Source: Acephala macrosclerotiorum (Eukaryota > Ascomycota > Leotiomycetes > Helotiales > Mollisiaceae). From it: a DNA stretch of 64,000 nt. Of this stretch, positions 12,156-21,578 are shown piece by piece. The first letter of the stretch is position 1. The number at the start of each line of letters is the position of its first letter. The notes under the pieces were generated by a model, which was not told the origin of the DNA, did no database searches, and was given only the letters and a program-made list of their open reading frames with translations. Location: the NCBI GenBank assembly GCA_014904845.1, contig MU119310.1:62001-126000 (forward strand). Reading direction: 5' to 3'. A program made the position numbers and the translations under genes.

Positions 12156-12656
12156 TATACAGCGTTGCAACTAACTAGTGCGAAACTTGAAAATTTAGCG
12201 AGAACACCAAAAAGGGTGAACACTCAAACTCTGCTATTGCCCCTACTTCCTACATCACTAATAATACTCTTTATTGCTTATCCCTTTAAAAATACTTTAT
12301 TTAATCGTTAAATTTCTATTTGAACTAAATATTTTATAGTTTAAATTTATAGTTGTAAAGTTATAAAAAGTAAAAATAGTAAAGCTTAATTTTTAGTCTC
12401 GCTAAAATTTTATGCGAAAAAAAGTCTTAAAATCGTTTAATAAGCATATTGCACTTTATTTACTAGTTATACTTTTAGCATTTTTAAAAAGTAGATGCAA
12501 TAAATAAGAGCATATTTCTTTATAAAGTTACTAATTTTTATTTTGCATTAGAATAGTATAAGAAGAGCGGTGATTTTTGAGTTTTGCGATTTTTATACCT
12601 TTTTAGTGTTCTCGCCAATTTTGGAGTTTCGCACTAGTAAGTTGCAACGCTGTATA
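12156..12656. mobile_element. MITE-like element with ~60 bp terminal inverted repeats
   Basis: The left end (tatacagcgttgcaact...) and the reverse complement of the right end match almost base for base for about 60 bases, through blocks such as actagtgcgaaact and gcgagaacac. The interior of about 380 bases is very AT-rich and has no open frame. The ends begin with TA, so a TA target duplication, as left by Tc1/mariner elements, would fit (element 12158-12654). It is a non-autonomous element; no transposase is seen in this window. Confidence 0.8.
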
Positions 12657-12871
12657 CGAACAACAAAGGCACACAACTTGGAAAGTGTAGCCGGCCGGGG
12701 CTTCGAAGGAACCAAATCAGCCCCATGCATGCTCAGGCTAGGCTTAGGTATGCTCACCCTCGGCTTAGCTTAAAGCGGCTGCTCGCATCTGCAGACTAAA
12801 ACGAAAGAAAAAAGTAACTTAGAGTATATGGGTATTCGCGATTCGAGGCTGTTTGATATCTCCGATCCTCG
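12657..12871. other. Short spacer between the MITE and the DUF4419 remnant
   Basis: Contains small repeats of GGCTTAG-like sequence near 12735-12770. No coding signal. Confidence 0.4.
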
Positions 12872-14118
12872 TTTGTCAAAAGCTTCCATGATGATCGCGG
12901 AGAGCCGAAGACGATATACAGCGCTTCGAATGGATTCATCCAGTCCTGCATCATGGCATACTTCGATCACCTCCATCTGATCGTTCGTCCGGATGACGTC
13001 TGGCTAGCTATCTTGACCCGGCTCAACAAGTACATTCAGGCCAATGCCGAGGCGCTTCGCAGCAAGTTCGTAGCTCATCAAGGTCGCATGTTTCTCGAGA
13101 TTCTGATCGGTGGCTGAACGGGAAGTGAGAAGAGACCCTCTAACAACTTTTTTCAAGCGGCCCGAAGCATTCCGAAAGACAAGGCCTTGTTCTCAACCCT
13201 TAACCTTATAAGAGCATACGGAGGCTTATACATCCCCTTCACGCAGTCTTAGAACCCTTGTGATGTGCTACAAGGGCCGGGAGTGGATATTTTCAAGCTT
13301 TGTAGTTGGCTCCTCAAGAAAATTGCATAAAAGTCCGGAGCGTTGCTTTCATAGGGCAGGACGCATAAGATGCGGGAGAATACCATCGATCCAGGTTTGC
13401 GGGAATGGGTTATGTCAAAATTCTCGGCGACGACGCAGAATGATCGAGTGATTGCGAGTGTTTTCTTCATGGGCGCCATGAAGAGTTATTTCAGTTATGG
13501 CGGGAGAACAGGCTGTGGCTTGCCTTCAACGACCCTCATGTGAGTGGACTCTGCATATTCTGCCGATGGTTGCCGGCCACGTACTAATAATCGATAGAGG
13601 CGAGAAGAAAGATTGGGAAGTGATCTTCGCAAAGCTCGAGGAAATCACTGCACTTGGTGAGGAAGCAACTGAGTGGCGTATCACGTCCGGGATTTTTGGC
13701 AACGAATCATTCATCACCAACATGGTGTTCGAGCGAACCCGACCACTACACTGGATGGCTGACCGCATTCTCGTTTTGGAACGACAAAGGGAAATGTGTG
13801 GACAAATATTACTACAGAAACGGCCACCCAGGACATGGAAGGGTGGACCACGACGAAAATACACTTCGTATCAAAGATATTTCGTACCACCGAATCACGG
13901 CAAAGGACATCACTCAAGGTTGGGTCGATGTCGATATTCGAATCAACGATATTTTTCACGGGCGCGGCATCTACCACGCCAAGATGTATGCGGGCAGCGT
14001 GGGTATGTGTTTCGAAAGCAGCGGCAACCTCGGAACTGCTCTTGATATCGTGAAGCTGTTGACTATTTGGTGGGTGTATTTGAAAAGGGAAGATATACTT
14101 GACAGCTGCCCATCTTAG
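12872..14118 (+). pseudogene. DUF4419-domain gene, broken
   Basis: Conserved DUF4419 blocks appear in order: NGFIQSCIMAYFDHLHL and RPDDVWLAILTRLNKYIQ (12930-13060), then KFVAHQGRMFLEI; after a gap, LREWVMSKFSATTQNDRVIAS and MKSYFSYGGRTGCGLPSTTL; then KKDWEVIFAKLEE, and last GWVDVDIRINDI and YHAKMYAGSVGM. An intact intron (13539 to about 13598, GTGAGT...TACTAATAATCGATAG) joins the GCGLPSTTL and KKDWEVIF blocks. A stop follows GRMFLEILIGG (about 13118), about 250 bases after it make no sense, and the frame shifts between about 13680 and 13740. DUF4419 proteins are common fungal proteins of unknown function. It is most likely a recent pseudogene, or less likely a gene with extra introns I could not place. 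Confidence 0.7.
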
Positions 14119-14591
14119 CAATATCTTGCGCGCTTTGGGTACCGCCACTACTGTACACTTCCTGAGCGGGGCTGCTTGACGTGAAGCCAACGATCTGTTA
14201 AAGAGCATGGTAATGTCCCAATAACGATGTCGATGACTGCGAATCTTGGCTAATCGGCGTACTAGAATCTAAACAAAAGTCGTTGCTCATGATAGGAAGA
14301 ACACGAGTGGCGATGTCACCTGCTGGTATTGTACTAGAACGGTCGGAATTGTGAAGTAGTTCCCCTTAGCTACCAATGGGTCATTATGTAGGGGCGATCT
14401 TAGGATCGGTTCCTGTTAGCGACTGGCTGATGCCAAGTATGACTTACACTGTAGTACGAAGCATAAAGTGAAGAGTCTCCTCGATAGCTGTACCTAGGTC
14501 TTGATCACTGAAACTTCGCTAGATATCCTGCACCTCCTGCTAGATTCTCGCACCTCAAAATAACCGCAGATTTAAGGTGCTTTTTAAGAAT
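14119..14591. other. Intergenic, upstream of the repeat-peptide gene
   Basis: No coding signal was seen. It probably includes the promoter of the secreted repeat-peptide gene that starts at 14592. Confidence 0.4.
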
Positions 14592-15077
14592 ATGCTTCTT
14601 GTTGCCACTGGACTCGCAGCCTGGGGGGTCACTGCTCCCATTGCCGGTGAGTCCAGGTTGAATGACGGCGAACCCAAAACTGATCGTGGCAGAGCCAGTT
14701 AAAGCTCGCGAGGCAGAGGCTAGCATCTACGACACAGCCCACACTCTGAAGATGGCCGAAGACGAATACCAGAAGCATGACCCTGAGGCGAACCTCTATG
14801 GAACCGCTCATACTCTCAAGACGGCCCAGGACGAATACAAGAAGCGCGATGCAGAGGTTTCCGAGCGTGAAGCGAACCTTACAGAACCGCTCACACTTTG
14901 AAGATGGCAGAGGATGAATTCAAGAAGCGTGACCCGGAGGTCTCTGAGCATGAGGCTAGCATCTATGGGATTGTCCATACTCTTAAGATGGCTGAGGATG
15001 AATACAAAAAGCGTGATCCTGAGGCAAACCTTTATGGATCCACCCATATCTTGAAGATGGCAGAGGACGAGTATTAA
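14592..15077 (+). CDS. Secreted KEX2-type repeat-peptide precursor (frameshifted)
   Basis: Exon 1 starts with a signal peptide (MLLVATGLAAWGVTAPIA). A 46-base intron (GTGAGT...GGCAG, about 14647-14692) leads into EPVKAREAEAS and five tandem copies of a unit of about 23-28 residues with a core like IYDTAHTLKMAEDEY or LYGTAHTLKTAQDEY. Copies 2 to 4 end in KKR followed by DP or DA-Glu pairs; copy 1 ends in QKH. KR is the KEX2 cleavage signal, and the XP/XA dipeptides that follow resemble the STE13-type trimming sites of the alpha-factor precursor. Loss of one base near 14880 shifts the frame in copy 3, so an unedited reading stops at 14901; copies 3-5 continue in the next frame to a stop at 15077. 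Known relatives by design are KEX2-processed repeat proteins, including pheromone and RiPP precursors. No tailoring gene (UstYa/DUF3328) is seen nearby. Confidence 0.65.
14713..15074 (+). repeat. Five tandem ~70-80 bp units encoding the peptide repeat
   Basis: Five direct copies of about 69-84 bases share blocks such as cacactctgaagatggc and gaggacgaatac. Copies 1, 4 and 5 are shorter, while 2 and 3 carry an added segment read as EVSER or EVSEH. Sequence is conserved more strongly in the coding sense than around it, which argues that the unit was functional. Confidence 0.75.
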
Positions 15078-15845
15078 ATATCGAAGGAGAGATGACTTGT
15101 CCAAGAATTTGCTGGCGATTCATGGATACTAGAAGCAGAAAATGACAAGGAGATGGTGCAGGAAAGAGCAGTCGAAATATGAAGGGGTTCAGCGGAGGAA
15201 AACAGCAAGCCAAGAAAGAATTCCAACACAAAGCTCCCAACGGCGATTACTGTGCCAAGTTCCGCTGAGAAGTTTCCAGTATTTGATCAATTGTCCAAGA
15301 ATCCCCACGTTCAAGCCCCAACCCCTCTATTCAACTAGACCCTTCGTGATCATGCAAGTGTGATTTCTCTCCTCCATCACAGTTATTCTCCAATTCGGCA
15401 ATAGTCGGTCTTCAGAGAATTCTGTAGATAGAATCGCTCAGTATGCTGCCATCGCCTGCAAAGGATTGGGCATTGTCTGTAGATTGCAGAGTGCTTCTGG
15501 TATCTCTGAATGTTGGTGTTCAAAAGAGAGCTTTGCTTTGCAGGGCTGAAGCAGTCCGGAGATCGCGAGAAATTTAGCGTGTTCATGCCTGTTTACACAT
15601 GACATCAGCCTTGAAGATCCAACACGTCTCGCGACCTTCACTACTACAACCAGAAGATCAACGCTTGCGTCATAAGCCCGGATAAATATCTTTTCTCGCT
15701 CTCTGCTCTCTTCTCTGACTACGAGCAACTGTCATTGACATCTGCCAATTCGCAAAACCATCGACTATGACATCTCTAGGCAATGTGCATGTCCAATTCC
15801 CCTTCACCCAGCTGCTGACAAGTCCTCCTACCAGCCTATCAACCT
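15078..15845. other. Intergenic, no supported gene
   Basis: Short frames only, with no recognised domain. Nothing resembling a peptide-modifying enzyme was found beside the repeat-peptide gene. Confidence 0.4.
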
Positions 15846-16380
15846 GAGAACTACCTCTCAGAAGTTGCTCTCGAACAATTGAACTTCAAGAAGAAGAAGG
15901 ATCAAGTCGTTCGAACACTCTCAGTCCCTGCCACGATTACTTTCGCCCGAATTATACACTAGGCTTCAGGTTACTTTCGACTGGGATGATAAACACGCAT
16001 ACCATTTCACCGTTCGAGACTGCAAAAACGGAGAACGCATACGCAGGCTTCGTCTGCCAAGGAGCTCTTGCACATATGCGCGCTTGACGATGATCGTTGG
16101 AGAGAAGCCTGGCAGCCACCACACCAGCCAGCTGGCCGGACAGCCTTGGAAAGCATTCTGGACAGCCCCTTGTGTGCCGGGAAGAAAGTCGTATACCTGT
16201 GGGACTTTGGCATATATTGAGAACACATCATTACAGTACATGGTCGAAGCAAAGCCAGTAATGGCATGAGACTCCTGTCTGGGAAAGGGAAGCCACCGCC
16301 AAATCATCGACCACGCCATCTTAATAACTTCGAATTGACGGACATCGATACTGTGAATCGTCGCCTCGATCACCATGCGC
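15846..16380 (+). pseudogene. Plasmid pRiA4b ORF-3-like gene, broken
   Basis: Three blocks typical of the pRiA4b ORF-3-like family appear in order: VVRTLSVPATITFARIIH (about 15900-15960), then in another frame LQVTFDWDDKHAYHFTV (15970-16020), then a third block reading VYLWDFGIY, a stop, and EHIITVHGRS (about 16190-16245), and RLLSGKG further on. The family normally has DFGxxWEH here, so the stop TGA at 16218-16220 stands where TGG is expected. At least one frameshift and one stop make it a pseudogene. This family is known from bacterial plasmids and transposons and is also found in fungi. Its function is not established. A Lys-rich tail to about 16554 may belong to it. Confidence 0.6.
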
Positions 16381-16553
16381 TCAATATGGATGGAAAACTT
16401 TTGGGACCTGGAATCGAATGATTGTTCTAAGGCCGGCAGTGAAGATGTACTGGAGGAGGATAAGAAGAAAAAGAAACTGATCGCCAATATTGAGAAAGAA
16501 ATGGCAAACCGCGTCCCAATCCTCAAGAAGCCCCGAAGACGCGATGATTTTTG

Positions 16554-17707
16554 ACGGGGTTTCTTTGCTAAGGGGGAGGACGAGAATATAAGTTGGGTAC
16601 AACGGCAAGAAGGTGCATCGGAGAGTTGTGCACTTTTGACCCTCTCTAGCCCTACTTGACGCCTTAGTATGACATTCTCTGATGCTGGCAGATTTTCTGT
16701 GTCTGGTCGCGTGGTCTTCCTGTTAAGTGGCTGTTCTGCAGATCGCTCCCCCTCGAAAGTCCACCAGCCTTTACATCGAATTCTCGCCGACTACCCCACC
16801 TGCCTCGATGGAATCATTTCCCCTTACTCTGCGTCGATTCTTGACGTGTCGCTCGCTCCACCTCAGGCTGCATCTACATCCTATCTTGGGAGGTTTGGCT
16901 TAAAGTCGGACAGCTTCAACATCGTTGATCTCAAGTTGTCGCTTCCCTCAGATCTGTCTCTTCGCCCGACCTTCGAGTTTCATTTCGTTCCATGTCACTC
17001 CTTCTGATGCACATCATGGCTGCTCTGACTCTGGGTTGTCTCGGGTGGTACGCGTCGTCTGCTTCAATACCCATTTCCTTCTCTGGCCTAGAAGTTTCTA
17101 TTTCAGTAGATCACTCAATACAACAACAACGAGGCCATTCTGCTCGCCTCTCATCCGTAGAAGTTGGGATGTTGAACGTGCAAGTGCACTCACTTGGGCT
17201 CCAGGCTCATGGTCTTCAGGACCATGTTCTGCATCTGACATCACTGTCACATCATGGTATAGTTGGAAACATGTTGGGAAGTTTTATGTTATTTGTTCTT
17301 GCTTGTTGAATCTCCGTACTATGCTACATTTAATAAATTACCGGCTGAATGAGCAAATCTTTTTGCTTGTGGTGCATCCGCAGGAAGAGAAGAGGGACCA
17401 ATGGGGTCTAGTGGGTTTTGTGATCGAGAAGACCGGTTGCCCCGCCCAACAGTGCCTCTAGTGGCAGTTGTGATATATTATTGTGGTTTGTGAGGGGCGA
17501 ATGTATGAAGGAAGCTTTATGCTGTGCTCGAGGACGATTCCACTGCTATTTCCTAGGAATCCTCGTTCAACTCTAGGATGGCCAAATTCTCAGCACGAAT
17601 AAAATGACGTTCAAACCGACGCTTAAACACTAGCATATTCCTCTCTGAGAGGCTTTCGCGAACCAGCCTCACATAGTTTGGTGTTGCTCTTCTAAAGCTA
17701 CGGACTC
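16554..17707. other. Region without a supported gene
   Basis: Several + strand frames of about 100 codons are open here, one starting at 16992 with a hydrophobic leader. They overlap each other, lack family resemblance and have no splice context, so none is called. The last 150 bases resemble the matching 3' flank of the second 2EXR pseudogene near 19.65 kb. Confidence 0.4.
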
Positions 17708-18469
17708 TCACGTTACGTCTTCCGAAATTGCCTCGGCCATGTTAGGGTCGAACACGCCATCGGTCTCTAACAGGTACGTAGTTGGGATCGGGAACTCTTT
17801 TTCGTCCAAAAGAACCGTCATCGTTTTCGAGGTTTGGGAACGATCCACGATAGCGACGTGGTCGAAGCTGCTGTTGGTGGAGAAAGTACCTACTACACGC
17901 TTTAAAGCGCTGGCAACTTCGTCGGAAGCACCTCGATAACGTCGTGCAAATGTGTTCGAATCCTTGTGGTCATACCAAGGATCGTAGTCGGAAATGCGAT
18001 CCATCGGCCAGAAGGTGTCTGATTCTAACGACATGTAGGCGCCGGCGCTTTCCGGGTCGCGATTCCGAAAATAGAGCTTGTAGAGCGGGTGGGTGAGTTT
18101 GCGGCCAGCGAGATCGATAGGGTTGTCTTCCATCAACGTCTCGACCTCCAGATACTCCATTCAAGAGTCACGGCAAGCGTGCAAAAGCGGCGGAACACCT
18201 CCAGGTCGCAGGAAGTAGTACAAACGACCTAGGATCCAACTCCGGCGCTGAGCGACGGTGGCTGGTGCAGAAGCGACGAGGGCCCAAATGCGCAATCACA
18301 ACTCGATCGGGAACTTGTCAAAGGTGGTGATCTTGGTCAAGGGCTTTGACTCAGACTCCCTGGTATTTGTTGATGTCGATGTACTGGTGATTATCGACGA
18401 GGAAGCTGCAGTTGCGGTCATCCGGACTGGCGAATCGAGGGCAAGTGCCTTGACGTTCAAGGAGTCCAT
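17708..18469 (-). pseudogene. 2EXR-domain protein, two in-frame stops
   Basis: A single frame runs from ATG at 18469 to 17708. It reads a Ser/Thr-rich N-terminus, then FDKFPIEL, a stop, LRIWALVASAP, then PPLLHACRDS, a stop, MEYLEVE, and ends ISEDVT. FPxELRLxIW and LLHxCRxSR are the hallmark blocks of the fungal 2EXR family (function unknown, often in large accessory families). The two TGA stops (18298-18296 and 18163-18161) fall exactly where the family has Arg, so each is one C-to-T change from CGA. Everything else stays open in one frame, which suggests recent loss. Confidence 0.75.
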
Positions 18470-19749
18470 CTCGAATGCTGATGATTGGTATAGTACTTGC
18501 GTAGAGTCTTGTTGATGTGTAAACAAAGTGCAAGGAAGGTTATTCGTTGTGCGGTTCTTTTTTTGGAAGTTTTGAAGTTCGATGGAGGATGTTTCCGTTG
18601 GTACAGTCAGAGAAGTCGAGATCTTTTGTGCCGTATATCTACCAGATACGGCTAGCGTCGTTCTCCTCAATATTAGCCGCAGAGCATATGCAATATCCTC
18701 TCGAGAGCAGTGTAGTCATGATCTGCTTTATCACTGAGTGTTATATGCAAGCCTGTGTTTAGCAGTGTTTGTCAGTCTTGCATCTAGTCACGTCATCAGG
18801 AATACTGCTTATGGATTTCTTTGATGGCCGGATGAGACTCTTCGATTGCTATCATCTTCAAGGGAGGGTCCTTGGAGTCAGGGCATGACGCTGAAGTAGG
18901 ACGGAGGGTGAATTGATATCTCCCCGCACTCAACATCGAGATTCAGAGTTCATACTGCATGGCAGATCCAACTTCGGCGGCTTCAAGGCTGCTTACCTTT
19001 ACTTGACTGCTTCATCTTCGTTGCCTTGATTCACGTGAGATGAGAACCAAGTCATGGGACGCATAAAGAAAGAGACAGAATACTGGAATATCCGCACTTT
19101 CATGTTATAAAGACCTCGCTTGATCATTTCAATGTTAGCCTTGGGTGGCCTGCAGCTCAGGCAACTAGCATGTGCAAGTTGGAGGGAGTGAGGTCACGTC
19201 ATTGGGTGGTTGCAAGCAAACTGGGACTTTGTTTTAGTGTTTTTTATCTTTTTTTATTTGGCTTTCGCATTTTCTGTTCTATACCCTTTACAAATAAGTT
19301 GAAGGGTCACCGAGTGTAATTGCTGGGGCCCATCTGCAAGGAGAAGACTCTGAAGTCTGGGCATGTCGAGTTTAGCCGCATTCCCGAGTTTGGCGGATAT
19401 TTTGGCAGTTATGTGTTGTGTATTTGAGGGTTGTGTGGGGTACCCCAACCAAGAGAATATGATTCCAAATCTCCTGGTGTGCCTGAGGAAGTGTGCCTGA
19501 GAAGTTGGATGATTGAAGTAGCGTTCGCAGTCGGATTCTAAGTTCGTACGATAGTCGGAAGTGCTTAGTACAGTAGGAGCGGTGGCAATACGCCTCAGGC
19601 TTGGGCCTTATCCTAGGCTAACATTTCCACGGGTTTTTCTACTTCATAGTCCCCCTCTAGCTTAAGGATGCTCAGGTTTTCGGCTCAAACAAATTGTCGC
19701 TCGAACCAAATCTTGACGACTGGAAATCTCTTCTCTAGAAACATTTTCT
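18470..19749. other. Spacer between the two 2EXR pseudogenes
   Basis: No coding signal. The part next to 19.65 kb shares similarity with the flank at 17.5-17.65 kb (both contain a CTCAGCACGAA / TTTTCGGCTCAAACAAA-like block before the 2EXR 3' end), in keeping with a tandem duplication. Confidence 0.4.
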
Positions 19750-20471
19750 TCATGTCCACAAAGAAACGAATGAGGAAAGCTTGAGATCGAATCGAGTGTC
19801 TGACACGCTGCAAACCATGTGGGTCAAATTCACCGTCGATCTCTGGCCGATATGGGAAGGGAACTCGGTCTCATCCAGCAGGAATACCTCCTCCACTAGA
19901 ATTGTCAGTTGTTCAAGGCTTGGGTATGCGACGAAGAACTCGATCTGGGGCTTGCGGGTCCGGATATCAGAACCATAGCTAAGTTCTTCATGGTGAATGC
20001 CATGGCAATGTGGGAGGCACCGATGTACTGTAGGGGGAATGATCTATAGTGGTTGCTCTTAGACACGCCGCGCATTGGCCGGAATGTGTCAATATTCATG
20101 GAAATGTAGCTTATAGATAGGATGGGAGCGTTGTCGGCCACTGGGGTCAACACTATCGGCCTGTTTTCCTCGAGCTCAAGCCATTCCTCGCGGGATCCGC
20201 AGCAGGCATGCAGAATAGCAGGAACTCTTGTAGATCTGAGCAAGTAGTAAGCGCCATCCTCGCTGGTTCTTCGTTGGGCTACAGTAGCAGGAGGAGGTGT
20301 GGCAGCGGACTAGATATGGAGGCGCATTTCGACCGGCAATTTAGGGAAGAGTGTAAATTTGATGAGTGGTTGTGATTGCGGTTCTTCTCTGGGTGCGGTG
20401 GTCGAATCAATATTGGTTGATTGCGCTGGCTCGTCGAGGGTAAGTCCTCGTATCTTGGAGGACATATCCAT
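19750..20471 (-). pseudogene. 2EXR-domain protein, stop and frameshift
   Basis: From ATG at 20471 the frame reads an N-terminal tail, FTLFPKLPVEMRLHI, then TAG (20312-20310) in place of the expected Trp, then SAATPPP and VPAILHACCGSREEW. The 2EXR blocks FPxLPxEMRLxIW and LHxCxxSRxE are clear. Near 19970 the reading moves to another frame (QIEFFVAYPSLEQLTILVEEVFLLDETEFP), which aligns with LDEKEFP of the neighbouring copy. It is therefore broken by one stop (TGG to TAG) and one frameshift. It is a paralogue of the copy at 17.7-18.5 kb in the same orientation. Function of the family is unknown. Confidence 0.75.
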
Positions 20472-21578
20472 GTTGAAGGTGGACCAGAGTGATGGAGAGG
20501 TAGTTTTTTGTCGAGTGTCGTGCTGGAAGGAGATACGGCGCAGCGATGGAGGTATGCAATGCGTCTATCTATGATCGAAGTTTAGTGTGGAGGAGAAATG
20601 GTGTTGAGGAGGAAGGGGTAGATGTGCAGCGAGGAGGGTGCTTCTATGCTACGAATTCACCAATTGGGCTAGCGCCATTTTCCCAGACATAGTTCAGGCG
20701 GATTTGGGCAGTGTTTGCGCCGTTTGCATGGATTTCCACATGACATGGCAGATATTTCCTGTGCCTTGACTCTTTCTTCCGCTTTGTAGTCCTGCTCGTA
20801 TGCTGCAAGTCACGAGGAAAGAAATCCTGGTGCAAAAAAGTTTCTGGTTTGAGCTTTCTCGTAGCCACGACCGAGCTACTCGGTTTCTGCATTCATCGAG
20901 TTTGCGACACACTCTCCTAGACATGAGATCTTCTATTAAACAGCTCTCGTATTGGACGCTATTTGCGAAGTCAAGTCATGAACGAGGCGAGATGCAGCGT
21001 TGGCAGCGCAGTTTGACATCTCGCTACGTGCTCTACTCCTTGAGGGCCAGCCCTGCACTTGCAGGTAGCCTCGGTCTCAATATTCCGGACGTTGCATTGC
21101 AACACCTGATTGCTTCATCTTCATTGTTTTGTACTGGCAGATGCTCTCAAGGATTACACGAGAGCTCGAGTGAAGTGCGATAAACTCCACTTATTGTACC
21201 AATTGTACTTGTCACAATTGATTCGAGAAGGATACTCAATCCCTGAGGCTAATGTTAAAGCACGAATAGCCGACGCACAATACCCAGGCTGCAGATTGAA
21301 TGACATGCAGCAAGGATACCTCCGAATCAACATAATTGGCTCCCGTCCAAACTCATGTACTGTACATCCTGACAACCTGCCGAGAAGCTGCAGTGCAACC
21401 TGCAATTCATCAATTGAGAAAGACAACGCCGACTGGCGATAAGGCCCCACCCCCGCGTGGCCAAGCATGGGGCCCAACTCATGATATTAAGGTTAAATGT
21501 CTCCGACTGCCACATTCCCCTTCACGTTTTTCGTCCTTTTGGAATTTTCGTTTTTTTGAGTTCGTTAAAATTCTGAAG
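20472..21578. other. Intergenic, upstream of the ACS transporter
   Basis: No supported gene. The last few hundred bases should hold the transporter promoter. Frames on both strands overlap and lack known domains. Confidence 0.4.

Noticed and set aside
16992..17309. 105-codon + strand frame with a hydrophobic start, read as a secreted protein
   Set aside because: It overlaps another open frame, has no cysteine pattern, no homology and no promoter signal.
15078..17707. Search for UstYa/DUF3328 or other RiPP-tailoring genes near the repeat-peptide gene
   Set aside because: No HxxHC-type motif or other modifying enzyme was seen, so a full dikaritin-like cluster is not claimed.
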